From: Humisphaera sp.
GTDB taxonomy: Bacteria; Planctomycetota; Phycisphaerae; Tepidisphaerales; Tepidisphaeraceae
Length of the DNA: 13,182 nucleotides
NCBI GenBank assembly: GCA_025351525.1
Contig: JANXVV010000403.1
Coordinates: 1 to 13,182, forward strand
Direction of reading: 5' to 3'
The position numbers were made by a program, and so were the translations under genes. How positions within the stretch are numbered: the stretch's first letter is position 1; every line of letters begins with the position of its first letter. This document shows positions 7,151 through 13,182 of this stretch, in pieces. A model generated the notes under the pieces. The model saw only the letters and a list, made by a program, of their open reading frames with translations. It ran no database searches and had not been told where the DNA came from.

Positions 7151-7240
7151 ATAGCCCCCGGCATGCCGGGGGAAACCACCCCTGAAGAAGAACGACATCC
7201 TGGGTCCGGGTGAGATTCCCCCCGGCATGCCGGGGGCTAT
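7151..7240. repeat. Paired 'cccccggcatgccggggg' palindromes after csrA
   Basis: Two perfect 18-bp palindromes (cccccggcatgccggggg) lie at 7155-7172 and 7219-7236, with inverted flanks (atag before the first, ctat after the second). They form a pair with a 46-base spacer. The core differs from the 'catgggcg' family but the head-to-head paired layout is the same. The first copy, 13 bases after the csrA stop, could also slow or end transcription, though no T-tract follows. Confidence 0.8.
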
Positions 7241-7341
7241 ATAGGGCAATAATGCATGATTCCGATTTGTCGATCACAATGTGGATGGTAATCTAAACAT
7301 CCGGGTGAGATTCGCCTTCGCCGAGTCAAGACATACCTTCC

Positions 7342-7358
7342 AAAAAAAAGGTTGCCTT
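7342..7358 (-). terminator. Weak possible terminator after the lipoprotein gene
   Basis: On the minus strand, aagg-caa-cctt is followed by an uninterrupted run of eight T (overlapping the last stem bases), about 50 bases after the stop of the small lipoprotein gene. The stem has only four pairs, so this is a weak call. The rest of the gap from csrA to this gene (7242-7405) shows no gene; a single decayed copy of the 'catgggcg' repeat lies at 7371-7394. Confidence 0.25.
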
Positions 7359-7405
7359 AATTTCCGGGCGACATGGGTGTCCCGCCAGTGCCATCTGGAA
7401 TCTTC

Positions 7406-7624
7406 TCAATCCCGCGATTGAAAAGCGGTCGATTTTTTCTCAAACGTGCAGGGGCTGTAAGGCAGCGTCCACAGATCCACCAGCGGGTCTGCGGGAGTTC
7501 GCAGCAGTTCGGTGTAATCGATGGGATTGGAATACTCGAACCAGCAATCGCGCCGGCGAGCTTCGGAGCAACCGGTGGCAGTGAGCAGGGCGGCCATCAG
7601 GAGTAATTTGGCGAGCTTCCGCAT
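7406..7624 (-). CDS. Small predicted lipoprotein, unknown function
   Basis: This is a 72-residue reading frame with a clear lipoprotein signal: charged start (MRKLAKLL), hydrophobic core and a lipobox ending TATGC, with Cys19 as the likely lipidated residue. The mature part would be about 54 residues, with an Arg-rich start (EARRRDCWFEY), a second and a third Cys, and several Pro; I do not recognise a family. The start is supported by a purine-rich site (agga, 7632-7635) seven bases upstream on the minus strand. The gene runs the same way as dnaE and begins 88 bp after the dnaE stop, with a strong palindrome between them that may separate their transcripts. It converges with csrA. Signal peptide plus ribosome site make it likely real, but it is short and unverified. 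Confidence 0.6.
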   Translation of the reverse strand: MRKLAKLLLMAALLTATGCSEARRRDCWFEYSNPIDYTELLRTPADPLVDLWTLPYSPCTFEKKSTAFQSRD

Positions 7625-7678
7625 CGTTGCATCCTACCGGAATTTCCGCTTGAAACGAAGATGTCTTCCAACCTCTAC

Positions 7679-7702
7679 CGTTTAGCGGCGCGCCGCTAAA
7701 CG
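7679..7702. repeat. Perfect 24-bp palindrome after dnaE
   Basis: The sequence reads cgtttagcggcg and then its exact reverse complement. It begins 10 bases after the dnaE stop codon. It can form a strong hairpin on either strand but has no loop and no T-tract, so it is not a standard intrinsic terminator. It may be a dispersed palindrome, a protein-binding site or a transcription barrier between dnaE and the lipoprotein gene. Confidence 0.7.
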
Positions 7703-7712
7703 ATCGGTGCGA

Positions 7713-10700
7713 CTACACCGCCGCCTCTTCCATCTCCATATCCATCACCGCCGCGACTTGATCGTCGCTGGCGGCGGTCGTGATTTCCGGTTCCACCGCC
7801 TCTTCCTTAAACAGCCTCTGTTGCTCGAGGCGCTTTACCCGCTTGGTTCCCGCGCCGACCAGTTGCACCGATCCGCTGCCGAGCAGTTGATCGAATTCAC
7901 CGACAACCGCATCCATCGGTCTCAGTCCCATCTCGTTGCCGAGTTTCATCGTCACCATTCCCGAACCGTTGTACGGAACCTGCAGGAAGATCGGCAGATT
8001 TCCCCGGTGTTGCTTAATCAATGGCGTGAGCTGTTTGACGATATCGGTCGTGACGCGCTCGCGGTCGAGTTTCAGTACCACCGCCGTCGTCAGCCGGGCG
8101 GTGGAATCGGCGATGGGGATGATCTCGTTCACCAGCAGGCTTGGGGTTTCGCGCTTCTTGTCGATTTTACCGCGGACGAAAACGATGCTCTCCTTGTTGA
8201 CGGCGTCCGGATATTTCGCGGTGATGCTCGCCAATGCCTCGGCGAAGACCATCCCTTCAATCTGGCCGTCCATGTCTTCCAACGTGATGATCGCCCACTT
8301 CTGTCCCTGCGATCGACCGCTCTTGGCGACCTTCGTTTTCACATCCGCCAGCATCCCGCCGATGGTGACCTCCGTGCCTTCGCTGCACGCCATCGCCTCC
8401 TTGGTGCTGGCGGTGGTGTATCGGTCGATGGCCGACTGATGCTCGGTCAGCGGATGGCTGGTGATGTAGAATCCGAGCAGGTCTTTTTCCATCTTCAAAA
8501 GCTCGGCGCTTTTCAGTTCCTCCACATCGGGCAGCGCGCCGCCGACCATGCTGGCGGCAGTCGGCGCGGCGGACTTGGCGGGGCCGGCGAACATATTCAG
8601 TTGCCCGCTGCGCTTGTCGTTTTGCGACTGCTGTCCCATCTCGACGGCTTTATCGACCACCTGCATCAGCGCGGCGCGCTTCGCATTGTTCTTGCCGGCG
8701 AATGCGCCGCATTTGACCAGCGCCTCGATCGTGCCGCGCGTGACTTGCCGTAGATCGACCCGTTCGGTGAAGTCGAAGATGCTGCTGAAGTCGCCCCGTT
8801 CGGTGCGCTGGGCGATGATGGCTTCGACCGCTTTTTCCCCCACGCCGCGAACCGCCATCATGCCGAAGCGGATGACGCCTTCGATTTTGGGATCCTTCTT
8901 TTTTTTGCCGCGAGAGGAAGAAGCGCGGCCGTCCGGGCCACCGCTAAACGGAATTTCCGCGACGTAGGCGGGGGTGAAGTCCTTGTCGGAGATATTCACG
9001 TCAGGAGGCAAAACTTTGATGCCTTTCGACCCATCCGGCATGGTAAGTCGGCGGCATTCCTCGATGTACTCGACGACTTTTTCAGTGGACCCCATTTCAA
9101 AGGTCAGCACCGCCGACATGTATTCGACGGGGTGGTAGGTTTTCATGTACGCCGTCTGAAACGCGATGATGGCGTAGCGAGTCGAGTGGGATTTGTTGAA
9201 ACCGTACCCGCCGAATTTCAGGATGTGCTCAAAAATTTCCTCGGCTTTTTCCTGGCTCACTCCCTTGGCAATGGTCCCCTTCAAAAATTGCGGCTTCATC
9301 TTCGAGATCACGTCGCCCATCTTCTTGCTGATGGCTTTGATCAATTTGTAAGCGCTGCTCAACTCGATCCCGCCGAGTTGGTTGAAAACCTGCATGACCT
9401 GTTCCTGATAGCAGTTTTTAACCACGATTCCATTAGCAACTAAATTATGATGTTCGGCGACGGACATGCCGTAGAACTGTTGGTTGACGACACGCTCAAT
9501 CTTGATGATGCGCATGTATCGCACCGATCCAAGATGGATGCCGGCCTTCATGGCAGTGCTGGATTTAATGAAGGGAAAATCATGATTCATTCCAGCGCGC
9601 ATGACGCCAGTTCGTGCCGAGAATGCGTGGAGGGATTCGTCGACGTGGATCGCCTCAAACAAAGCCGGACGTGGAACCCATCCGACTGCTTTGCCCGAAG
9701 TCTTCTTTCCCTCAAAAATTCGGACGAGAAGGTGCGGACCGACGATTTTTGCGAGGCGATTCAAATCCCAAAACTGAATTCGGTGCGTTCGTAATGTGGC
9801 GGAAATGCCTTCCAATTGGCAAAGGCGGCGCACATCTTCAAGAAGCTCTCGTGAAATAGAAGTGAGAAAGCAGACGGCGGATCCCTTGCGGTTCATAGCC
9901 GTGCATCCGTCGGCATCCAACAATCCGCCCAGAAATGCAGCGCGTACCGTTGAGTTACATCGGAAGATCGCTTCCGGCACGCGTTTGCGGTTTGCTTTGA
10001 CCTTCAGGCCGTGTACTTCAAGTAGATGATGCAGTCGGGTCTTGCGGTTTCCCTGGGTCGGACTGTCCAGCAATTGCGGGTGTGAAAGGCTCGCGTACCA
10101 GCAACGGCCATGGAAATAACCATGAACTCGAAGGCCGGGCATCCGCTCGGCAAACCAATCCATCAACCGAAGATGATCTTGTTCTCGACCCGTTGCAAGA
10201 CATATTCCTTTCCCGGTGAGGCATCCATCTCCGACGAGAGCACCCAGCAAATAGGCCACGTCTGTATCCGTTCCAAGCCATGGCGCCAGATGGCGGGCCG
10301 TGGGGCGCTCCTGCGGTAAATGAAGGCCGACGACCACTAGATCGTTTGCGGGATCGAGTGCGCCTGCCTCTTTCATCCCGTCAAAGGTGTAAACGCTATG
10401 ATCCTCCGTCAGGGTGACCGCATAGCCATTTGCCAGTGTGATGCGCACCCCATCTCCGTGACGAGTTGGTGCGCAGCCATGACACTCCTTGGTCTCAAAT
10501 TCCAGCGTCGCTCGGTTGAGAGAATGCACGCGATCACCTCGCCGCACATCCTTGATCGGCTTCTCTGTGCCGTCCGCCATGGCAATTCGTACATCTTCGT
10601 GAATGCACATAATGCCGTAGGTTTCCTCCAGGATTTTATCCATGATCGGATGCACCTTCGGCACCGCTTCACGGCCATGTTTGCGGTTGCAATAGCTGGG

Positions 10701-12752
10701 GATCAGCTCCATCGGCCCCGGTCGATACAGGGCGTTGGCGGCGATGAGATCTTCCAATCGGTCGGGCTGCATCTTCATCAGCAGATCCTGCATGCCGCCC
10801 GATTCAAACTGGAAGATGCCGCGCGTCTCGCCGCGACAGAAAAGAGACAGCACTTTTTCATCGGTGAGGTCGACCTTCTCGATATCGATGCGCCCTTTTT
10901 CATCGAGCGGCGGTTCCTGCTGGTCGGGCGACCATTTCACGGGTCGTTCGTCGCGGGTTTTGCGTTCGAGGTCGATGGAGCGGGTGATGCTGGAGAGGGT
11001 TCGCAGGCCGAGGAAGTCCATCTTCAGCAGGCCGCACTTTTCGGCGATGGGGCCTTCAAATTGCGTCAGCACGTTGCCGTCGCTGTCGCGATAGAGGGGG
11101 ACGATATCATCGAGCGGTTGATCGGCGATGATGATGCCGGCGGCATGGCAACCGGCGTTTCGGCAAAGGCCCTCCAGCCGTTTGGCGATGTCGATCACCT
11201 GCTTGATGACCGGCGAATTGCGGTAGAGATCGTCCATCTCCGGGACCATCTTCATCGCCTTGTCGATGGTCATGCCGGGAGTCGGGGGGATAAGCTTGGT
11301 GAGCTTGTCGATCTCGCCGAGCGGCACGCCCATCACACGGCCCACATCCTTGCAGGCGGCTTTCGCGGCCAGGGTGCCGAAGGTGATGATCTGGGCGACG
11401 TGGCCGTATTTGTTGCGGACGTATTCGATGATCTTCTGCCGCCCGTTCTGGCAGATGTCTATGTCGATATCCGGCATCTCATTGCGGCTTGGGTCCATGA
11501 ACCGCTCGAAGAGCAGGTTGTATTTAATCGGGTCGACATTGCACAGGCCGAGCAGATACCCGACCATCGTCCCGACGCCCGAACCTCGGGCACCGACGGG
11601 GATTCCGTTGTCGCGGGCGTAGTTGCAAAAATCCCAGACGATCAGGAAGTATGAGCAGAATTTTTTCGTGATGATGACGGAGAGTTCGTATTCCAGCCGC
11701 TGGCGAATATCGGCGGAAACTTCAGTGGTGCCGTACCGCCAGAGCAGTCCTTCTTCGCAGAGCTGCGTGATGTAGAGTTCATCATCCTGCTTGGTAGCAT
11801 GAGCTACCAGCCCATGTTCTTGTTTTGATTCAAAAACAACCGGTTCAGAAGACATGGGCTGGTAGCCCATGCTACGAAGAAGTTTTTCCTTCGGAACTTT
11901 GTAGACGGGGGAGTAGCGCTTCGTGAAATCCAGTTCGAGATTGCACATGTTGGCGATGCGGACGGTGTTATCCATCGCCTCGGGGAAACCATCCATCGCC
12001 TCGCGCATTTCATCGGGGCTTTTGAGATATAACTGCGTCGGGTACTTGATGCGATTTTCCTCGGAGACCATCCGCCCCATGCTGATGCAGCAGAGCACAT
12101 CGTGGGCGAAGTGATCCTCCTTGTTCAGGAAGTGAACATCGTTCGTGCCGACCAGTCCGGCGCCGACTTTTTTGGCCAGTTCCGCCAGCTCCGGGTTCAC
12201 GGCATCCTGTTCGGGGATGTGCTTTTGAACTTCGATGAAAAACCGCTCGGGCCCGAAAATATCGAGGTAGGTTTCCGCGACCGCCTTGGCCGCCTTCATG
12301 TCCCGCTTCATGAACGCCGAGGCCACTTCGCCACCCAGACACGCGCTGGTCGCGATCAACCCTTTGCTGTACTCGCGCAGAATTTCCTTGTCGATTCGCG
12401 GCTTGTAATAGAAGCCCTCTTTATACGCCAGGCTGCTCAGCTTTTTAAGATTGTGATACCCTTCGAGGTTTTCCGAAAGCAGCAACAGGTGATACGCCGA
12501 CTCGCCATGCGCGGTCGATCGATCGCGCCGGTCACCGGGAGCCATGTAGGCCTCCATGCCGAGGATCGGTTTGATCCCCTCTTTTTTGCACTCGTTGAAA
12601 AACTCGATGACCCCGAACATGCAGCCATGATCCGTGATGGCCAGCGAATCCATCCCCAGGGCCTTGACCCGCTTGACCAGATCCGAAATTCGGCAGGCCC
12701 CGTCGAGCAATGAATAGTGTGTGTGAACGTGCAGGTGAACGAACGAACCCAT
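7713..12752 (-). CDS. dnaE: DNA polymerase III alpha subunit with intein (precursor)
   Basis: DnaE is the replicative polymerase of the chromosome. The 1679-codon precursor opens with a PHP domain (residues about 1-220). That domain keeps the metal-binding pattern: HLHVH (His8, His10), TDHG (Asp41, His42), Glu67, His88, Cys138, NDVH (Asp205, His207). The C-family polymerase core has ARGSGVGTMVGYLLG, PDIDIDIC with catalytic Asp430 and Asp432, and LLKMDFLGL with Asp579. The fingers include NALYRPGPMELIP and GFNKSHS (about 1184). A helix-hairpin-helix region (GVGEKAVEAI) and an OB fold (from about 1460) follow. Residues 716-1113 are an intein; removing them leaves 1281 residues. Residues 293-320 are encoded by a palindromic repeat. 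The start is supported by aagga (12758-12762) five bases upstream on the minus strand. It is divergent from murQ. Confidence 0.97.
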   Translation of the reverse strand: MGSFVHLHVHTHYSLLDGACRISDLVKRVKALGMDSLAITDHGCMFGVIEFFNECKKEGIKPILGMEAYMAPGDRRDRSTAHGESAYHLLLLSENLEGYHNLKKLSSLAYKEGFYYKPRIDKEILREYSKGLIATSACLGGEVASAFMKRDMKAAKAVAETYLDIFGPERFFIEVQKHIPEQDAVNPELAELAKKVGAGLVGTNDVHFLNKEDHFAHDVLCCISMGRMVSEENRIKYPTQLYLKSPDEMREAMDGFPEAMDNTVRIANMCNLELDFTKRYSPVYKVPKEKLLRSMGYQPMSSEPVVFESKQEHGLVAHATKQDDELYITQLCEEGLLWRYGTTEVSADIRQRLEYELSVIITKKFCSYFLIVWDFCNYARDNGIPVGARGSGVGTMVGYLLGLCNVDPIKYNLLFERFMDPSRNEMPDIDIDICQNGRQKIIEYVRNKYGHVAQIITFGTLAAKAACKDVGRVMGVPLGEIDKLTKLIPPTPGMTIDKAMKMVPEMDDLYRNSPVIKQVIDIAKRLEGLCRNAGCHAAGIIIADQPLDDIVPLYRDSDGNVLTQFEGPIAEKCGLLKMDFLGLRTLSSITRSIDLERKTRDERPVKWSPDQQEPPLDEKGRIDIEKVDLTDEKVLSLFCRGETRGIFQFESGGMQDLLMKMQPDRLEDLIAANALYRPGPMELIPSYCNRKHGREAVPKVHPIMDKILEETYGIMCIHEDVRIAMADGTEKPIKDVRRGDRVHSLNRATLEFETKECHGCAPTRHGDGVRITLANGYAVTLTEDHSVYTFDGMKEAGALDPANDLVVVGLHLPQERPTARHLAPWLGTDTDVAYLLGALVGDGCLTGKGICLATGREQDHLRLMDWFAERMPGLRVHGYFHGRCWYASLSHPQLLDSPTQGNRKTRLHHLLEVHGLKVKANRKRVPEAIFRCNSTVRAAFLGGLLDADGCTAMNRKGSAVCFLTSISRELLEDVRRLCQLEGISATLRTHRIQFWDLNRLAKIVGPHLLVRIFEGKKTSGKAVGWVPRPALFEAIHVDESLHAFSARTGVMRAGMNHDFPFIKSSTAMKAGIHLGSVRYMRIIKIERVVNQQFYGMSVAEHHNLVANGIVVKNCYQEQVMQVFNQLGGIELSSAYKLIKAISKKMGDVISKMKPQFLKGTIAKGVSQEKAEEIFEHILKFGGYGFNKSHSTRYAIIAFQTAYMKTYHPVEYMSAVLTFEMGSTEKVVEYIEECRRLTMPDGSKGIKVLPPDVNISDKDFTPAYVAEIPFSGGPDGRASSSRGKKKKDPKIEGVIRFGMMAVRGVGEKAVEAIIAQRTERGDFSSIFDFTERVDLRQVTRGTIEALVKCGAFAGKNNAKRAALMQVVDKAVEMGQQSQNDKRSGQLNMFAGPAKSAAPTAASMVGGALPDVEELKSAELLKMEKDLLGFYITSHPLTEHQSAIDRYTTASTKEAMACSEGTEVTIGGMLADVKTKVAKSGRSQGQKWAIITLEDMDGQIEGMVFAEALASITAKYPDAVNKESIVFVRGKIDKKRETPSLLVNEIIPIADSTARLTTAVVLKLDRERVTTDIVKQLTPLIKQHRGNLPIFLQVPYNGSGMVTMKLGNEMGLRPMDAVVGEFDQLLGSGSVQLVGAGTKRVKRLEQQRLFKEEAVEPEITTAASDDQVAAVMDMEMEEAAV
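9414..10607 (-). mobile_element. LAGLIDADG intein inside dnaE (398 residues)
   Basis: An in-frame protein intron interrupts DnaE between ETYGIM and CYQEQVMQ, a join continuous in other DnaE proteins (E. coli TYGIILYQEQVMQ). It starts with Cys716 (CIHEDVRIAMADG, block A). Block B is TEDH (residues 782-785) within LTEDHSVYT. Two endonuclease dodecapeptides follow: LLGALVGDG (835-843) and LGGLLDADG (941-949). It ends with FYGMSVAEHHNLVANGIVVKN (one unbroken reading, split here as FYGMSVAEHH / NLVANGIVVKN), with Asn1113 last and Cys1114 as the first extein residue. All splice-essential residues (Cys1, the block B Thr and His, the terminal Asn, Cys+1) are present, but the residue before the Asn is Lys in place of the usual His. 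Both endonuclease motifs keep an acidic residue at the catalytic position, so homing may be active. The site differs from the cyanobacterial split DnaE intein site (before FNKSHS), which is uninterrupted here. Confidence 0.95.
11794..11875. repeat. Paired palindromic repeat inside the dnaE coding sequence
   Basis: Arms at 11794-11817 and 11852-11875 are inverted copies matching at 23 of 24 bases, with a 34-base spacer. The 11852-11875 arm folds as a hairpin (catgggct-ggt-agcccatg), and the other differs by one base in the stem. This is the same architecture as the intergenic pairs. On the minus strand it is translated in frame as DnaE residues 293-320, from SMGYQPM to GLVAHAT, between the PHP domain and the polymerase core. 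There is no stop codon in the reading used. Confidence 0.9.
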
Positions 12753-12861
12753 GATGATCCTTACTGCGGGAAGAGGCGACCAGTTCGCTTATACGTCAAC
12801 GGGAAGTGAGGGACAATGATCGAGCAATGCATCGGCAAAAAGATGTGATACATTGGTTGTA
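12753..12861. promoter_or_regulatory. Divergent dnaE-murQ intergenic region
   Basis: These 109 bases separate two divergent genes and should hold both promoters. The dnaE ribosome site (aagga on the minus strand, 12758-12762) is visible. No convincing -35/-10 pair stands out for either gene, and no ribosome site precedes the murQ ATG, so murQ may be translated from a leaderless or weakly initiated message. Confidence 0.4.
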
Positions 12862-13182
12862 ATGAATGACCGTTCCCAGCTGCTTTCAGAACTGCGTTTG
12901 CCAGAATCCACGAATCTCGATGCGATGGGGTTGGAAGACGCGGTGGCGTTGATGAATGCGCAGGATGCGATCGCGGTGGCGGCGGTGGGGACGGAGAAAA
13001 TTAACATCGCAAGAGCCATCGCGTTGATCGTCACGGCGTTCAAAGCAGGCGGGCGATTGATCTATTTTGGGGCCGGCACGAGCGGACGACTGGCGGTGTT
13101 GGACGCCTCCGAATGTCCACCTACGTTTCGGGTCGAACCTGAACAAGTGCAGGGTGTGATTGCGGGCGGGGAGGCCGCGATG
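12862..13182 (+). CDS. murQ: N-acetylmuramic acid 6-phosphate etherase MurQ (partial, 5' end)
   Basis: MurQ cleaves the lactyl ether of MurNAc-6-phosphate, giving GlcNAc-6-phosphate and D-lactate in peptidoglycan recycling in the cytoplasm. The window holds the first 107 codons; the frame is open to the right edge. The SIS-fold signature is clear: GGRLIYFGAGTSGRLAVLDA at residues 63-82, directly followed by SECPPTF, with Glu84 at the place of the catalytic Glu83 of E. coli MurQ. VQGVIAGGEAA then matches the family. The N-terminal segment (LPESTNLDAMGLEDAVALMN) also fits. ATG at 12862 is the natural family start, but no Shine-Dalgarno sequence is visible; a TTG three codons upstream (12853) is a less likely alternative. 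It is divergent from dnaE and has no evident functional link to the flagellar genes. Confidence 0.95.
   Translation, partial: MNDRSQLLSELRLPESTNLDAMGLEDAVALMNAQDAIAVAAVGTEKINIARAIALIVTAFKAGGRLIYFGAGTSGRLAVLDASECPPTFRVEPEQVQGVIAGGEAAM

Noticed and set aside
1..7240. CRISPR array made of the repeated palindromes
   Set aside because: Copies occur as inverted pairs thousands of bases apart, not as regularly spaced direct repeats, and no cas genes are present.
7707..8753. Long plus-strand open frame (348 codons) opposite the 3' part of dnaE
   Set aside because: Antisense shadow of dnaE in GC-rich sequence; His/Arg/Leu-rich translation with no family pattern.
9414..10607. Group I intron or frameshifted insertion in dnaE
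   Set aside because: The insert is open in frame throughout and has protein-splicing blocks at both ends, so an intein explains it fully.
10398..11654. 418-codon plus-strand open frame opposite the dnaE polymerase core
   Set aside because: Shadow of dnaE; the minus strand encodes unmistakable DnaE motifs across the whole stretch.

Overview
The window is GC-rich bacterial chromosome. The flagellar genes (P-ring protein FlgI, single-domain FlgJ, FlgN, FlgK, FlgL, FliW, CsrA) indicate a diderm, motile bacterium. The density of paired palindromic repeats of the 'catgggcg...cgcccatg' type, the DnaE sequence style and the gene order point to Planctomycetota, perhaps a Phycisphaerae-like lineage. 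That placement is an inference from pattern, not from a search.

Region 1 (1-7141, plus strand) is a late-flagellar cluster: flgI, flgJ, flgN, flgK, flgL, fliW, csrA. The genes cover the P-ring, rod completion, export of the hook-filament junction proteins and those junction proteins themselves. They are followed by the FliW-CsrA pair, which in other bacteria couples flagellin level to flagellin mRNA translation. Spacing is tight (7 to about 115 bp, one overlap) except for two long gaps before fliW and csrA. Those gaps carry several hairpins with GGA in the loop, the form of CsrA-binding sites. No flagellin gene is visible.

Region 2 (7142-7712) holds a paired palindrome, a small predicted lipoprotein gene on the minus strand and a perfect 24-bp palindrome.

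Region 3 (7713-12752, minus strand) is dnaE, the alpha subunit of DNA polymerase III, with 1679 codons. Two extra pieces lie inside it. One is a 398-residue intein with two LAGLIDADG endonuclease motifs, inserted between YGIM and CYQEQ. The other is a copy of the paired palindromic repeat that is translated in frame as about 28 residues.

Region 4 (12753-13182) is a short divergent intergenic stretch and the 5' part of murQ, a cell-wall recycling etherase that runs off the window.

The most notable content is dnaE carrying both a protein intron and a translated palindromic repeat. Next come the repeat family scattered through the flagellar cluster and the possible CsrA-controlled leaders of fliW and csrA.
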